Assembly: GCF_003609645.1 (NCBI RefSeq)
Contig: NZ_MCIB01000003.1
Location: 29,404 to 93,403, forward strand
Source of the DNA: Thermohalobacter berrensis
GTDB taxonomy: Bacteria; Bacillota; Clostridia; Tissierellales; Thermohalobacteraceae
Direction: 5' to 3'
DNA length: 64,000 nucleotides
A program made the position numbers and the translations under genes. Positions 17,779-27,798 of the stretch are shown here, one piece after another. The first letter of the stretch is position 1, and each line of letters starts with the position of its first letter. The notes beneath the pieces are model-generated. The model ran no database searches. It was not told where the DNA came from and saw only the letters and a program-made list of their open reading frames with translations.

Positions 17779-18051
17779 AGCTTCTACCTTTTCTAATGCT
17801 TTTTCATACTCTTTAAATACAGCTTCTTGTATCTTACTTCTAGTTTCTGAGTTTATAGGATGAGCTATATCCTTGAACTCTCCGTCAAGCATTCTTCTAC
17901 TAGGCATAGCTATAAACATTCCCTTATTACCTTCTATAATCTTAATGTCATGAACTACAAATTGATTATCAAATGTTACTGAAACTATGGCTTTCATTCT
18001 TCCATCATCTTCATTATTTATTTTCCTTATTCTAACATCTGTTACTTCCAT
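17776..18051 (-). CDS. spoVG: Septation regulator / RNA-binding protein SpoVG
   Basis: 91 residues, near the family length. Begins [10 protein letters not shown] and keeps [19 protein letters not shown] and [11 protein letters not shown]. SpoVG is a site-specific nucleic-acid-binding regulator affecting septation and sporulation. An upstream in-frame GTG exists, but GGGGGGG is best spaced (8 bases) for the ATG at 18051, and the family starts MEVTDVR. A sigma-H promoter lies 59 bases upstream of the start. Confidence 0.97.
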   Translation of the reverse strand: MEVTDVRIRKINNEDDGRMKAIVSVTFDNQFVVHDIKIIEGNKGMFIAMPSRRMLDGEFKDIAHPINSETRSKIQEAVFKEYEKALEKVEA

Positions 18052-18109
18052 GATTTTCACCCCCCCTTATTGTCAGTCAAATTTAACATATATAGGTATT
18101 ACTTTAGTA

Positions 18110-18136
18110 ATTCTCTAAATTTTTTGGGATTCCTTC
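18110..18136 (-). promoter_or_regulatory. Sigma-H promoter of spoVG
   Basis: Minus strand GAAGGAATC (18128-18136), 11-base spacer, AGAGAAT (18110-18116). This fits the sigma-H consensus RNAGGAWWW-11/12-RNNGAAT at all but one degenerate position. spoVG of Bacillus subtilis is the classical sigma-H target, so sequence and context agree. Confidence 0.85.
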
Positions 18137-18203
18137 TTAAATATGGATTTTTATCATATTTTTTGGAATTTTGTTATAACTTACAGAATATTAATTATCA
18201 ATT

Positions 18204-19022
18204 CTAAAAAAGTTCTTTATTTGGTTCAATATAAACTTTCTTATTTTCTTCATCAATTCCTTTTAAAATTAAAAGGGGGATGTAATTGTCTATAAGTTTT
18301 TCTGCAGGTTCTTTTGTTGTTATAAATATGCCTATTCCAACCACATCTACATTAAACTCTTTCATCATATCATTCATTCCTTTAGCAGTTCCTCCTGCTT
18401 TCATAAAATCATCAATTAAAAGAACCTTAGACCCTTCTTTAATTGCTCTCCTAGAAAGGGACATAGTTTGGATTTTTTTTGTTGAGCCAGTAACATAATT
18501 TATACTAACTGTAGAACCTTCTGTAACCCTATTATTTCGCCTTATAATAACAAGAGGAACCTCCAATAATTTTGCAGTCATTAAAGCCATAGGAATCCCC
18601 TTTGTTTCAACTGTAACTACATAGTCAACTTCTTTATCAAAAAATTTAGTAGCAAATATTTTACCTATATTTGTTACAATCTCGGGGGAATATAAGATAT
18701 CAGTCATATAAATAAATCCACCTGGTATTAACCTTTCAGGAGATGAAAGTTTTTTGCAAGTATTATGCAAAAATTCCTTAAGTTGTAGCTTTGAGGCTTT
18801 AGGTAAATATCTTACTCCACCTGCCGCACCTGGTATAGTTTCTATTTCTCCAAATTCTAATTTTTCTACTAACTTTTTTACTATCATTATATCTTCACTA
18901 ATAGTAGATTTTGCTGCGTTAAACATCTCAGTAAAATAATTATAGGTAAATATATGGTTAGGCTTATCAGATAATATTTTCATTATAGCTCCTATTCTTT
19001 CGTTTCTTTTAAATTTTTTCAC
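18204..19022 (-). CDS. purR: Purine operon repressor PurR
   Basis: 272 residues. A winged-helix domain (residues 1-75: RIGAIMKILSDKPNHIF, AAKSTISEDI) is joined to a type I phosphoribosyltransferase-like domain whose PRPP loop reads VLLIDDFMKAGGTAKGM. In Bacillus the protein represses pur genes and PRPP releases it from DNA. Start codon GTG with AGGAGG 7-8 bases upstream. In Bacillus subtilis purR is followed by yabJ and spoVG; yabJ is missing here. A pair of PurBox-like CGAA motifs lies in the purR-murC divergent region, weak evidence for autoregulation. Confidence 0.95.
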   Translation of the reverse strand: MKKFKRNERIGAIMKILSDKPNHIFTYNYFTEMFNAAKSTISEDIMIVKKLVEKLEFGEIETIPGAAGGVRYLPKASKLQLKEFLHNTCKKLSSPERLIPGGFIYMTDILYSPEIVTNIGKIFATKFFDKEVDYVVTVETKGIPMALMTAKLLEVPLVIIRRNNRVTEGSTVSINYVTGSTKKIQTMSLSRRAIKEGSKVLLIDDFMKAGGTAKGMNDMMKEFNVDVVGIGIFITTKEPAEKLIDNYIPLLILKGIDEENKKVYIEPNKELF

Positions 19023-19280
19023 TTTTATCCTCCTAAATCCGAATATTTTTTCTATTAAATATAATTTTATTCGTTATGAACAATTTATTCAATACCTTTT
19101 GATAAAAAAAGTCTTATATTAAAGTAAAAATATCATCGGATTATAGTATATATTTTTATTATAATATGATATAATCGACAAAGTAACAGGACAATTTGAC
19201 AAGGCATAAAATATTAATGTAGATTTTGGTAATAATACTAATATATAGATTACATACTATATGCCATGGGAGGTATTTAA

Positions 19281-20651
19281 ATGTTTGATTATAATCATAT
19301 CCATTTTGTAGGAATAGGTGGTATCAGTATGAGTGCCCTTGCAGAAATTTTACTTCATGAAGGTCATGTAGTTTCGGGGTCAGATTTAAAGTATTCACCA
19401 TTAATTGAAAGACTTAGAAATAAAGGAGTCAAAGTTTATATAGGTCATAATGAATGTAATATAGAGGGTGCAGATCTGGTTGTTTATACATCGGCAGTAG
19501 GAGATGACAATCCTGAATTAAAAGAGGCAAAAGCAGAGGGAATCCCTACCCTAGATAGGGCATCTTTTTTAGGACAATTAATGAAGAGATATAAAAATTC
19601 TATAGCTGTATCAGGTACCCATGGTAAAACTACAACAACAGGTATGATAGCAGTTATTCTAAACAATTCCCCCTTAGAGCCAACTATACTTTTAGGTGGT
19701 GAGCTTGACGAAATAGATGGGAATGTAAAAATTGGAGGAAGGGATTATATACTTACTGAAGCATGCGAGTATAAGGGTAACTTTCTCAAGTTTTTTCCAA
19801 CTGTGGGTATTATCTTAAATATAGAAGAAGATCATTTAGACTATTTTAAAGATTTAGATCATATAGTCCATACCTTTGATAAGTTTGGTAATCTAATACC
19901 TTCGGACGGTTTTTTAATACTAAATAATGATGATAAAAATACGAGAAAAATTGTAGGTGGTAAAAATTGTAATATTATAACCTTTGGTATAAACAATAAG
20001 GCAGATTATTATGCTACTAATATATCTTATAATAAGAATGGGCATCCAATATTTGACCTTATTGTAAAAGGTAATAAAAGCTATAAAGTGGAACTAAATA
20101 TTGTTGGCAAACACAATATTTATAATGCCTTAGCAGCCATAGCAGCTACTCATCAACTAGGTCTACCAATTAAAGATATAGTTAAATCTATAAAAAAATA
20201 CAAAGGAACCCATAGGAGGTTCGAAATAAAAGGTACTTTTAATCAAGTTCAAATAATAGATGATTACGCCCATCATCCTACTGAAATCAAAGCTACCCTG
20301 AATACAGCATCTAACCTTTCTCACAATAGAATATGGTGTGTATTTCAACCACATACATATACAAGAACAAAAGCATTATTAAATGAATTTGCACAGTCTT
20401 TCGATAAAGCAGATAAGATTATAATTACTGACATATATGCAGCACGAGAAAAAGACAGAGGTATTGTCCATTCAAAGGACTTGGTAGAAGCCCTTAAAAA
20501 ACGAGGAAAAGATGCTATATATATTGATAATTTCCATGAAATTGCAGATCATCTTAAAAAGAATATAACTAAAGATGACATTGTTTTAACTGTAGGGGCA
20601 GGGAATGTCTTTGAGATTGGAGAGCTTATTTTAGAAAAAAAATGTGTTTAA
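19281..20651 (+). CDS. murC: UDP-N-acetylmuramate-L-alanine ligase
   Basis: 456 residues. N-terminal Rossmann loop IHFVGIGGISMSALAEIL, ATP-binding GTHGKTTTTGMIAVIL at about residue 110, central Mur ligase domain with NIEEDHLDYF, and C-terminal DDYAHHPTEIKATL and FQPHTYTRTKALL. It adds L-Ala to UDP-MurNAc in the cytoplasm. GGGAGG is 7 bases before the ATG. The gene is divergent from purR and stands alone; it is followed by a terminator shared with the convergent LCP gene. Confidence 0.98.
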   Translation: MFDYNHIHFVGIGGISMSALAEILLHEGHVVSGSDLKYSPLIERLRNKGVKVYIGHNECNIEGADLVVYTSAVGDDNPELKEAKAEGIPTLDRASFLGQLMKRYKNSIAVSGTHGKTTTTGMIAVILNNSPLEPTILLGGELDEIDGNVKIGGRDYILTEACEYKGNFLKFFPTVGIILNIEEDHLDYFKDLDHIVHTFDKFGNLIPSDGFLILNNDDKNTRKIVGGKNCNIITFGINNKADYYATNISYNKNGHPIFDLIVKGNKSYKVELNIVGKHNIYNALAAIAATHQLGLPIKDIVKSIKKYKGTHRRFEIKGTFNQVQIIDDYAHHPTEIKATLNTASNLSHNRIWCVFQPHTYTRTKALLNEFAQSFDKADKIIITDIYAAREKDRGIVHSKDLVEALKKRGKDAIYIDNFHEIADHLKKNITKDDIVLTVGAGNVFEIGELILEKKCV

Positions 20652-20787
20652 AATGTTTAAATAATTAAATTTTAGTAAATAATAAATACCAACAACACTT
20701 TTTAAGTTTTTTTCAATTTACACGTTTAATTTATTACAAATTTGGTTATATATATTAATATCTTAGTCCCCCACTTCCCCCAAATTA

Positions 20788-20824
20788 GAAAGAAGGGTTC
20801 CAAATAAATAGGAACCCTTCTTTC
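20788..20824. terminator. Bidirectional terminator between murC and the LCP gene
   Basis: GAAAGAAGGGTTCC / GGAACCCTTCTTTC with a 9-base A-rich loop. Serves both convergent genes and overlaps the LCP stop codon. Confidence 0.92.
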
Positions 20825-21771
20825 TAATCTTCTTTTACACCATATATATCTTTCATTAATCCTTTAACCTGTTTTGGATCATGAGCAAAATAGGATAATC
20901 CAAACTTATTAATCGGTCTTCCTGGAAGTGTTCTCATAGATATATTATCCATGCTAAATCCTTTAAGTTTAAGTACATAAGATAACATTTCTTGTAAACT
21001 CATATCTGTTTCTACATTTTTAAAAACTGCGTTTGCTACATAAGGAAGTCTAATACTTAATGCCTTTTTAGCCGCCGACTTCATAAATTGTTGCTGTGCT
21101 TTAATTCTTCCTAAGTCACCATCAGGATATCCATGCCTATATCTTAAAAAGTGTACAGCCTTCTCTCCTTTTAAAATCTGTTTCCCAGCTGGTATATCAA
21201 TATAAAGTGGCGGATCATCAGTTGGATCTTCATACTTCATATGGAATGGAACATCTACCTCTACTCCACCAAGAGCATTTACAATCTCTTCTACACCTTC
21301 ATATGTTACTAAAACATAGTGATGTATAGGTACACCTAAAATATGTGATACTACTCTTGTAACTCCCTTTGCTCCAGCATCACCGTAAACTGCGTTTATC
21401 TTTCTTTTATCAGGTTGATCATATCCTGCCCTATGATAATAAGTATCTCTAGGTATAGAAATTAAGTTAGCTTTTTTCGTAATAGGGTCATAGCTGGCAA
21501 AAACTATAGTATCAGTTCTTACTTCCTCTAATCCAAGAAGTAATACATTAATTCTCTCACTTTCTTTTACAGCTTTTTCAAATGGAGTTAATTCTTTATC
21601 ATTCTTACCCGAATCATTCTCTTCATCATTTTTATTATTAGATGGTTCTTCTACAGATTGTGCATCAGCTGTAGATGTATCATAAAACTTAAAATAGGTA
21701 AATACTCCTGCACCTATAGCTAAAGCAAAACATATAAAGGCAATAGAAAATACCTTCAAAAACTGCTTCAT
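20824..21771 (-). CDS. LytR-CpsA-Psr (LCP) family wall glycopolymer ligase
   Basis: 315 residues. One N-terminal membrane anchor (residues 8-28, AFICFALAIGAGVFTYF), a charged linker rich in N, D and E, then the LCP domain: RINVLLLGLEEVRTDTIVFAS, ISIPRDTYYHRAG (conserved Arg-Asp), KINAVYGDAGAKG, and FLRYRHGYPDGDLGRIKAQQQF. LCP enzymes transfer teichoic acids or other undecaprenyl-linked glycopolymers onto peptidoglycan outside the membrane. Which polymer is not shown by context. AAGGTG precedes the ATG. Confidence 0.93.
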   Translation of the reverse strand: MKQFLKVFSIAFICFALAIGAGVFTYFKFYDTSTADAQSVEEPSNNKNDEENDSGKNDKELTPFEKAVKESERINVLLLGLEEVRTDTIVFASYDPITKKANLISIPRDTYYHRAGYDQPDKRKINAVYGDAGAKGVTRVVSHILGVPIHHYVLVTYEGVEEIVNALGGVEVDVPFHMKYEDPTDDPPLYIDIPAGKQILKGEKAVHFLRYRHGYPDGDLGRIKAQQQFMKSAAKKALSIRLPYVANAVFKNVETDMSLQEMLSYVLKLKGFSMDNISMRTLPGRPINKFGLSYFAHDPKQVKGLMKDIYGVKED

Positions 21772-21931
21772 ATCTATTCACCTTCCCATTTTGAAGCTAT
21801 CTATAATAGCTTTTTTCCATATTTACTCATTTTATATTATATCATATAGATTAATAATATTATATTACACTTACATTACATAATATTTTTTACCTAGCAA
21901 TTATACCACTTAAATATCTTTTTTGCAATAA

Positions 21932-21951
21932 AAAACATCCCCTTGTGGGGA
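21932..21951 (-). terminator. Terminator after the prenyl synthase gene
   Basis: Minus strand TCCCC / GGGGA with a short loop, followed by TGTTTTTT. About 55 bases past the stop at 22007. Confidence 0.8.
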
Positions 21952-22006
21952 CAGCAGCCTTATTATCTAGAGTCTTATCTTAATTCTTTTAATGTTTTAT
22001 TTCCTT

Positions 22007-22927
22007 TTATTTATAAACATCATTATTTTTAATTATATATTTAGTTATTGCCTTTAATTCTTTTATGTACTCACAATCTTCTAATTCTTCTAATTCACTA
22101 TATGCACTATTTCCATAAAACAATATTTTTTCTTTTGTATATTCAAAACTCCCAGTTTCTAGCATTTTTAACTTCAAGCTTTTTAACACATCTTCATCTA
22201 ACATTCCCTCTTTTATTAAATTCTTAAAAGTCTTTTTTTCTGACTCTTTTAAATAATCCCCTTGAAATAAATGTATTATAGGTAATGTAATAATTCCATT
22301 TTTAAGATCTTGCCCTATATCTTTCCCTATAACTTGAATATTTTCACTATAATCATATAAGTCATCCCTTAATTGATATGCTATACCTAAATATTCACCA
22401 TATTTTTTATACTTATATACCTTTTTATCATTTTGGTCACCAATTATTGCACCAACAGTACAACAAGCTGATATAAGTGAACCTGTTTTTTTATATATCA
22501 TATTTAAATACTTACTTTCATCTATGCTAAAATCAAATAAATAATCTCTTTCATCCATCTCCCCTTCAATTAATTTTACTATTGTATTTATTACATATTT
22601 CATTATTGGTTTATTTATTCTTGAAAATAAATCTATAGCTTTAATATAATAAAAATCACCTAATAATAGTGCTTCACATATACTATACTTTTCGTTGATT
22701 GTCTTATTACTTCTTCTAATTTTTGATTGATCTATTATATCATCATGGACAAGTGAAGCCATATGAAGTATTTCAAAGGCAGCTGAAGCAATTAATAAAT
22801 CATATTTATTATTTTCTTCTCCACATAATAGTGTCAAAATAGGCCTTAACATTTTTCCTTTCCCTATAAAGAAAAAGTCAGAAACCTCATTTAAATATCT
22901 ACTCTCACTCTTCAGCTCTTTTCTCAT
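22007..22927 (-). CDS. Trans-polyprenyl diphosphate synthase (heptaprenyl/octaprenyl-type)
   Basis: 306 residues from the first canonical ATG. First Asp-rich motif LVHDDIIDQSKIRR, with GKMLRPIL before it and LLGDFYY after; second Asp-rich motif YQLRDDLYDYSENIQVIGKD. It condenses IPP onto allylic diphosphates to make a long all-trans chain. The ATG has a poor ribosome site. The frame stays open to 22987, where an ATA overlapping the UbiA stop codon sits 8 bases after a strong GGAGGG; the added residues (start KTKILLKDYKK) give the usual distance to the first motif, so translation may begin at AUA. Overlap or near overlap with the UbiA gene implies translational coupling. Confidence 0.88.
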   Translation of the reverse strand: MRKELKSESRYLNEVSDFFFIGKGKMLRPILTLLCGEENNKYDLLIASAAFEILHMASLVHDDIIDQSKIRRSNKTINEKYSICEALLLGDFYYIKAIDLFSRINKPIMKYVINTIVKLIEGEMDERDYLFDFSIDESKYLNMIYKKTGSLISACCTVGAIIGDQNDKKVYKYKKYGEYLGIAYQLRDDLYDYSENIQVIGKDIGQDLKNGIITLPIIHLFQGDYLKESEKKTFKNLIKEGMLDEDVLKSLKLKMLETGSFEYTKEKILFYGNSAYSELEELEDCEYIKELKAITKYIIKNNDVYK

Positions 22928-22983
22928 AATTTCTGTTATAATCTGTATATCCTTTTTATAATCTTTTAGTAGTATTTTAGTTT

Positions 22984-23931
22984 TTATTTGTAGATCCCTC
23001 CTATTCTATAAAGGAGTATAATAATAGGATTTATTATTACCAAAAATGACATATAATTTTCTTTCTTAGTAATATCATCTATATCCAAAGTATTTGTTGT
23101 TCCTTCTAAAATAATACAAGTTAGAGAAATTATAGCTGGGATTAAAAAAGCCTTACTTATATAAAATAATCCTGCAAAAGATAATAGTAAGGAAAAAATG
23201 TAATAAACAATAGGGACAACTACAGCATATTCTCTACCAAAATTAAGAACTGTAAATAATACAGTAGTTTTTTTAATAGGGAAAGCTCTCATATCACCTT
23301 CAATATCACTTATATGATGGTGCATAAGCCATCCTATACATAGGAATGCATTAATTAAAGAAATTAATATTGAAACAAAGGATATTCTTCCTGTTAAAAT
23401 ATAGTAAACTGCATTTGTAGCAGTAACAAGAGCAGGAAAAGCACAAAACCATTCCCCTAAAAAAGGCTTATAGGAAAATCTAAATGGAGGAAGGCTATAG
23501 GTTACAGCAGACCATATTCCAATTAATATTCCTATAAAGACTAAAAATCCAAATTTTAAAACAAAAAAGGTAGCAATTAATAAAGAACTTATAATTCCTA
23601 TGATAGCTAATTTATCTAAATCTCTAATTGTAAGTAGTCCTTTCTTAAGTACCTTCGAACCACCTGATAATATACCTCTTGTCTTTTGGTCAGTATAGGA
23701 AATCCAGTCATACTTATCATTAATACTATGGGATACTATCCCATGAAGTATTATCAAAATTAACATAGCTAAAATAAAATTTATTATAACAATGTAATTA
23801 ATGTCTATATTACCTATAGCAAAGGCTAAAGCTAATAGTGAAGATGTCATACACCAACCAATAACTGGTACCATTCTTATTAATTTATATATCCCTTTTA
23901 GTTTACTTGAAGTCTCTTTAAATAGTATCAT
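22984..23931 (-). CDS. UbiA-family prenyltransferase
   Basis: 315 residues with about eight to nine membrane helices. First Asp-rich motif NDKYDWISYTDQKT (NDxxD), second region HHHISDIEGDMRAFPIKKTT. UbiA enzymes attach a polyprenyl chain to an aromatic or other acceptor (MenA, UbiA, heme O synthase, digeranylgeranylglyceryl phosphate synthase). The paired prenyl diphosphate synthase suggests a quinone-like or other long-chain prenylated product, but no menaquinone head-group gene is in the window. The start ATG at 23931 has GAGGTGAG upstream; the frame extends 54 bases further without need. Confidence 0.88.
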   Translation of the reverse strand: MILFKETSSKLKGIYKLIRMVPVIGWCMTSSLLALAFAIGNIDINYIVIINFILAMLILIILHGIVSHSINDKYDWISYTDQKTRGILSGGSKVLKKGLLTIRDLDKLAIIGIISSLLIATFFVLKFGFLVFIGILIGIWSAVTYSLPPFRFSYKPFLGEWFCAFPALVTATNAVYYILTGRISFVSILISLINAFLCIGWLMHHHISDIEGDMRAFPIKKTTVLFTVLNFGREYAVVVPIVYYIFSLLLSFAGLFYISKAFLIPAIISLTCIILEGTTNTLDIDDITKKENYMSFLVIINPIIILLYRIGGIYK

Positions 23932-23989
23932 CCTACTCTCACCTCTGTATTTGTATTTTTTCATGTAGGATAATATATTATGCAATAAA

Positions 23990-24013
23990 AATAAGCGAGC
24001 AAAGCTCGCTTAT
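23990..24013 (-). terminator. Terminator of the acc operon
   Basis: Minus strand AATAAGCGAGC / GCTCGCTTATT followed by TTTATTG; it overlaps the accA stop. Confidence 0.92.
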
Positions 24014-24960
24014 TTCCACACTCCTATTTTTCTTATTTTTTCGTATCTTTTTTCTAAAAGAGTTTCTGAATCTAGACTCATTAGTTTAGGTAATTCTTCT
24101 AATATATATTCCTTTATGTTGTTTGTCGTTAAATCAATATCTTTATGTGCCCCACCTAATGGTTCCTTTATTATCTTATCTATAACTCCTAACTTGTATA
24201 TATCTTGTGCTGTTAGTTTCATAATATCTGCTGCTTTCTCTGCTAATGAAGCATCTTTCCAAAGAATACTAGATAATCCTTCAGGTGATATAACTGAATA
24301 TATTGAATGTTCAAGCATAGAAATTCTATCTCCTACTCCAAGGGCTAGTGCTCCACCACTACCACCTTCTCCAATTACTACAACTATAATAGGCGTTTTT
24401 AATTTACTCATTTCTATTAAGTTAACTGCAATAGCTTCTCCCTGTCCTCTTTCTTCTGCACCTAATCCACAATAGGCACCTGGAGTATCTATAAATGTAA
24501 TTATAGGTCTATTAAATTTTTCAGCCTGTTTCATTAGCCTTAAGGCTTTTCTATAGCCTTCAGGATGAGGCATACCAAAGTTTCTTTTAATATTATCCTT
24601 TGTACCCTTACCCTTTTGGTGCCCTATAACAGTTACTGGTATATTATCTAGAACTCCAATTCCTCCAACTATTGCACTATCATCTCCATAAAGCCTATCA
24701 CCATGAAATTCAATAAAATCAGACAAAAGCTTTTCAATATATTCTAAAGTTGTAGGTCTTTCTTGAAGCCTAGCTAGTTTAACCTTTTGCCAAGGTGTAA
24801 GATTACTATATACTTCTTTTTTCATATTTTCAAGCTTAGTTCTTAAAACTTCTATTTCACTTGATAAATCTATATTATTTTCCTTTGCCAATTTTTCCAA
24901 TTCTTTAATTTTGTTTTTTAACTGAAGCATAGGTTTCTCAAATTCTAATTGATTAGGCAT
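24010..24960 (-). CDS. accA: Acetyl-CoA carboxylase carboxyltransferase subunit alpha
   Basis: 316 residues. Starts with an N-terminal helical hairpin ([20 protein letters not shown]), then the crotonase-like carboxyltransferase core: [57 protein letters not shown], and [17 protein letters not shown] (oxyanion glycine loop). With AccD it moves the carboxyl group from biotin to acetyl-CoA to form malonyl-CoA. It overlaps accD by 8 bases, so the two subunits are translationally coupled, which fits an equimolar complex. Confidence 0.98.
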   Translation of the reverse strand: MPNQLEFEKPMLQLKNKIKELEKLAKENNIDLSSEIEVLRTKLENMKKEVYSNLTPWQKVKLARLQERPTTLEYIEKLLSDFIEFHGDRLYGDDSAIVGGIGVLDNIPVTVIGHQKGKGTKDNIKRNFGMPHPEGYRKALRLMKQAEKFNRPIITFIDTPGAYCGLGAEERGQGEAIAVNLIEMSKLKTPIIVVVIGEGGSGGALALGVGDRISMLEHSIYSVISPEGLSSILWKDASLAEKAADIMKLTAQDIYKLGVIDKIIKEPLGGAHKDIDLTTNNIKEYILEELPKLMSLDSETLLEKRYEKIRKIGVWK

Positions 24961-25873
24961 GGTTACTTCCTCCTAATGAGTGGATATAAAGTATTTTTCC
25001 TAAAACATCTCTAAGTTCTTGCCTTTTTACTATTTTATCTACAAAGCCCTTTTCTTTTAGAAATTCCGACCTTTGAAAGCCTTCTGGTAGCTTTTGTTTT
25101 ATAGTTTGCTCTATAACCCTTGGGCCTGCAAAGCCTATAAGTGCTTCAGGTTCAGCTAATATCATATCACCTAACATTGCAAAACTAGCAGTAACTCCTC
25201 CTGTAGTAGGGTCAGTTAAAACGGTGATATATGGTATACCCTTTTGGGATAATCTCCCTAAAGCTGCAGATGTCTTAGCCATCTGCATAAGTGATAGTAT
25301 TCCCTCTTGCATTCTAGCTCCACCTGATGCCGTAAATATTATTAGTGGTAATTCCCTTTCTAATGCCTTTTCTATTGCTCTAGTTATTTTTTCACCAACT
25401 ACTGACCCCATACTTCCCATCATAAAATAAGGATCCATTACACAAATTATACATGAATTTCCTTCAATTTTTCCTTCACCTGTTACAACTGCTTCTAATA
25501 GTGAAGATTTTCCTTTAGCCCTATCCATCTTTTTCTCATAGTCTGGAAAGCTTAAGGGATTAGAAGATTCCATATTTTTATCAAATTCTATAAAGCTATC
25601 CTTATCTAAAATAGCAGATATTCTTTCCCTTGCTCTCATTCTAAAATGATATCCACATTCAGGACATACTTTTAGGTTTTTATCCACATCTGATGTTAAT
25701 ATTATCTCTCCACAACTTTTGCATTTTGTCCATAAATCGCTATCTATATCTTTCTCCTTCTTCTTTATAGGGGCACTTTCTTCTTTTATATCTTCTTTTT
25801 TGTCCTCTTTCTTATCCTCATATAACTTAATAGTAGCGTACTTCTTTTTTTTATGAAAGAGGTCCTTTAACAT
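24953..25873 (-). CDS. accD: Acetyl-CoA carboxylase carboxyltransferase subunit beta
   Basis: 306 residues. A lysine- and glutamate-rich N-terminal extension (residues 1-45), then the four-Cys zinc ribbon [20 protein letters not shown] with CGYHF, then the carboxyltransferase fold ([48 protein letters not shown]). Partner of AccA. The ATG at 25873 has GAGAGGTG upstream; five more codons upstream are in frame but have no better site. It follows accC by 27 bases. Confidence 0.98.
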   Translation of the reverse strand: MLKDLFHKKKKYATIKLYEDKKEDKKEDIKEESAPIKKKEKDIDSDLWTKCKSCGEIILTSDVDKNLKVCPECGYHFRMRARERISAILDKDSFIEFDKNMESSNPLSFPDYEKKMDRAKGKSSLLEAVVTGEGKIEGNSCIICVMDPYFMMGSMGSVVGEKITRAIEKALERELPLIIFTASGGARMQEGILSLMQMAKTSAALGRLSQKGIPYITVLTDPTTGGVTASFAMLGDMILAEPEALIGFAGPRVIEQTIKQKLPEGFQRSEFLKEKGFVDKIVKRQELRDVLGKILYIHSLGGSNHA

Positions 25874-25900
25874 ACTATCACCTCTCAATATACAATGCTA

Positions 25901-27250
25901 TTAATATCTTTTAGCAACAAATTTATCGATAAAACTAGTATCAAATTTATTTTCAATAAAAGCTTCTGTATCTAATAGTTCTCTATGAAAATCGATATTA
26001 GTATTTATCCCTGTAACAACCATTTCATCAAGGGCTCTCTTCATACGTTCTATTGCTGCATTTCTATCTTCTGCCCATACTATTAACTTACCTATCATTG
26101 AATCATAAGTTGGTGGAATTTTATAACCACTATAAATATTACTATCTACACGTACACCGTAACCTCCTGGCTGTAAATAATCCTCAACAGTTCCTGGTGA
26201 AGGTCTAAACTTTTTAGAAGGATCTTCTGCATTTATTCTACACTCTATAGAATGTCCATTTATTTTTATGTCATCTTGAGTTAATTTTAGCTTTTCTCCT
26301 GCAGCAATTTTTATTTGTTCTTTTATTAAATCTATTCCTGTTACTAATTCAGTTACAGGATGCTCTACTTGTATTCTAGTATTCATTTCTATAAAGTAGA
26401 AATTTTTATCTTTATCTAATAGAAATTCTACAGTTCCTGCATTTATATAGTCTACTGCTTTAGCTGCTCTAACTGCTGCATCTCCCATCTTTTTCCTTAG
26501 TTCATCATCAATTATACTACTTGGTGCTTCTTCAAGTATTTTTTGGTTTCTTCTCTGTAAAGAACAATCCCTTTCTCCAAGATGTATTACATTACCATGT
26601 TCATCTGCTAGTATTTGAAATTCAATATGTCTTGGCTGTTCTATAAATTTTTCTATATACATAGAATCATCATTAAATGCAACTTTAGACTCCCTCTGTG
26701 CCGTTGTAAAATGTTTTTCAAAGCTTTCTTCATCAAAAACTATTCTCATTCCTCTTCCGCCACCACCACTGGCAGCTTTAATCATCACAGGAAATCCTAT
26801 CCCTCTTGCTACTTCTAAAGCTTCTTCTGGATCCTTTACTGCTCCTTCAGAACCAGGTACTATAGGAACATCTGCCTTTTTCATTGTTTCCCTTGCTTTT
26901 GACTTATTGCCCATAAGTTCTATCTGCTCTTTTTTAGGACCAATAAATTTTATTCCATGGAGTTCACAAACTTCAGCAAATTTAGCGTTTTCAGATAAAA
27001 AACCATATCCTGGATGAATTGCATCTGCACCTGTAACAAGGGCAGCACTAATAATATTTTTCATGTCAAGATAACTTTTAGCAGAGCTTGCTGGTCCTAT
27101 ACATACAGCTTCATCTGCCATATGTACATGTAGAGAAAACTTATCTATTTCCGAATAAACTGCTACTGTTTTTATTCCTAAGTCTTTACATGCTCTAATT
27201 ATTCTTACTGCAATCTCTCCTCTATTAGCAACAAGAACCTTATTAAACAT
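25901..27250 (-). CDS. accC: Biotin carboxylase subunit of acetyl-CoA carboxylase
   Basis: 449 residues, family length. Begins [24 protein letters not shown]-grasp glycine loop [14 protein letters not shown] near residue 160; [26 protein letters not shown], and the C-terminal ECRINAEDP. It carboxylates biotin on AccB using ATP and bicarbonate. Its ATG overlaps the accB stop codon (TAATG), so translation is coupled. The operon order is accB-C-D-A. Confidence 0.98.
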   Translation of the reverse strand: MFNKVLVANRGEIAVRIIRACKDLGIKTVAVYSEIDKFSLHVHMADEAVCIGPASSAKSYLDMKNIISAALVTGADAIHPGYGFLSENAKFAEVCELHGIKFIGPKKEQIELMGNKSKARETMKKADVPIVPGSEGAVKDPEEALEVARGIGFPVMIKAASGGGGRGMRIVFDEESFEKHFTTAQRESKVAFNDDSMYIEKFIEQPRHIEFQILADEHGNVIHLGERDCSLQRRNQKILEEAPSSIIDDELRKKMGDAAVRAAKAVDYINAGTVEFLLDKDKNFYFIEMNTRIQVEHPVTELVTGIDLIKEQIKIAAGEKLKLTQDDIKINGHSIECRINAEDPSKKFRPSPGTVEDYLQPGGYGVRVDSNIYSGYKIPPTYDSMIGKLIVWAEDRNAAIERMKRALDEMVVTGINTNIDFHRELLDTEAFIENKFDTSFIDKFVAKRY

Positions 27251-27714
27251 TAGGAACTCCTCCTAATTTTCATTAAAGGTTGACCATATTCAACTGCTTC
27301 TTCATTTTTTACTAATATCTCAACAATTTCTCCTGATGCTTCACTTTCTATTTCATTCATTATCTTCATTGCCTCTATTATACAAAGTGTTTGACCTTCC
27401 TTAACTTTGTCTCCTACTTTTACATAAGGTTCCGAATCTGGGCTAGGTGCTGCATAAAATGTTCCAACTATTGGAGAAGTAACTGTAAATAAGTTTTCTT
27501 CGTTTTCTATTTTATCTACTTTAACTTCTGGTTTTGTTTCTACTGGTTGAACTTGAACTTCCTCTACCCTGTCATGATAATTCCTTTCTGCTTTCTCTAC
27601 TCCTAAAGTTTTACTTATGCTTATTTTAACATCTCCCTTTTGAATATCTACTTTCTGTACGCTCGTTTTATCTACTGTAAGTATAAGTTCCTTCACATCT
27701 TTTATATCCATCAT
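27250..27714 (-). CDS. accB: Biotin carboxyl carrier protein of acetyl-CoA carboxylase
   Basis: 154 residues. An N-terminal domain (residues 1-75) and charged linker lead to the biotinyl domain (residues 80-152) with the thumb-like [13 protein letters not shown] stretch and the biotin-attachment motif [11 protein letters not shown], whose Lys carries biotin. First gene of the acc operon. AGGAGGAG precedes two adjacent ATG codons; either could be used. A sigma-A promoter with a FapR-type operator lies immediately upstream. Confidence 0.97.
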   Translation of the reverse strand: MMDIKDVKELILTVDKTSVQKVDIQKGDVKISISKTLGVEKAERNYHDRVEEVQVQPVETKPEVKVDKIENEENLFTVTSPIVGTFYAAPSPDSEPYVKVGDKVKEGQTLCIIEAMKIMNEIESEASGEIVEILVKNEEAVEYGQPLMKIRRSS

Positions 27715-27740
27715 AAACTCCTCCTAAAATTGTTATCTAT

Positions 27741-27760
27741 TTTTAGTAGCTGGTACTAAT
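27741..27760. promoter_or_regulatory. FapR-type operator
   Basis: TTAGTAGCTGGTACTAA (27742-27758) is a TTAGTA / TACTAA inverted repeat with a 5-base centre, matching the FapR operator pattern TTAGTACCTGGTACTAA with one mismatch. FapR represses fatty-acid synthesis genes and is released by malonyl-CoA, the product of the operon. The site covers about +3 to +22 of the acc promoter, a blocking position. No fapR gene is in the window. Confidence 0.85.
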
Positions 27761-27769
27761 ACATGCTGA

Positions 27770-27798
27770 TATTATAACATAACATTAATTCCTTTTCA
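27770..27798 (-). promoter_or_regulatory. Sigma-A promoter of accBCDA
   Basis: Minus strand TTGAAA (27793-27798), 17-base spacer, TATAAT (27770-27775). It is followed at once by the FapR-type operator. The remaining 290 bases up to the divergent gene at 28091 are AT-rich with no gene that I can see. Confidence 0.85.

Noticed and set aside
19039..19077. PurBox-like CGAA / TTCG pair between purR and murC
   Set aside because: CCGAATATT and ATTCGTTATG are present, but the distance between the CGAA cores (about 26 bases) does not fit the usual PurBox spacing; kept only as a weak hint.
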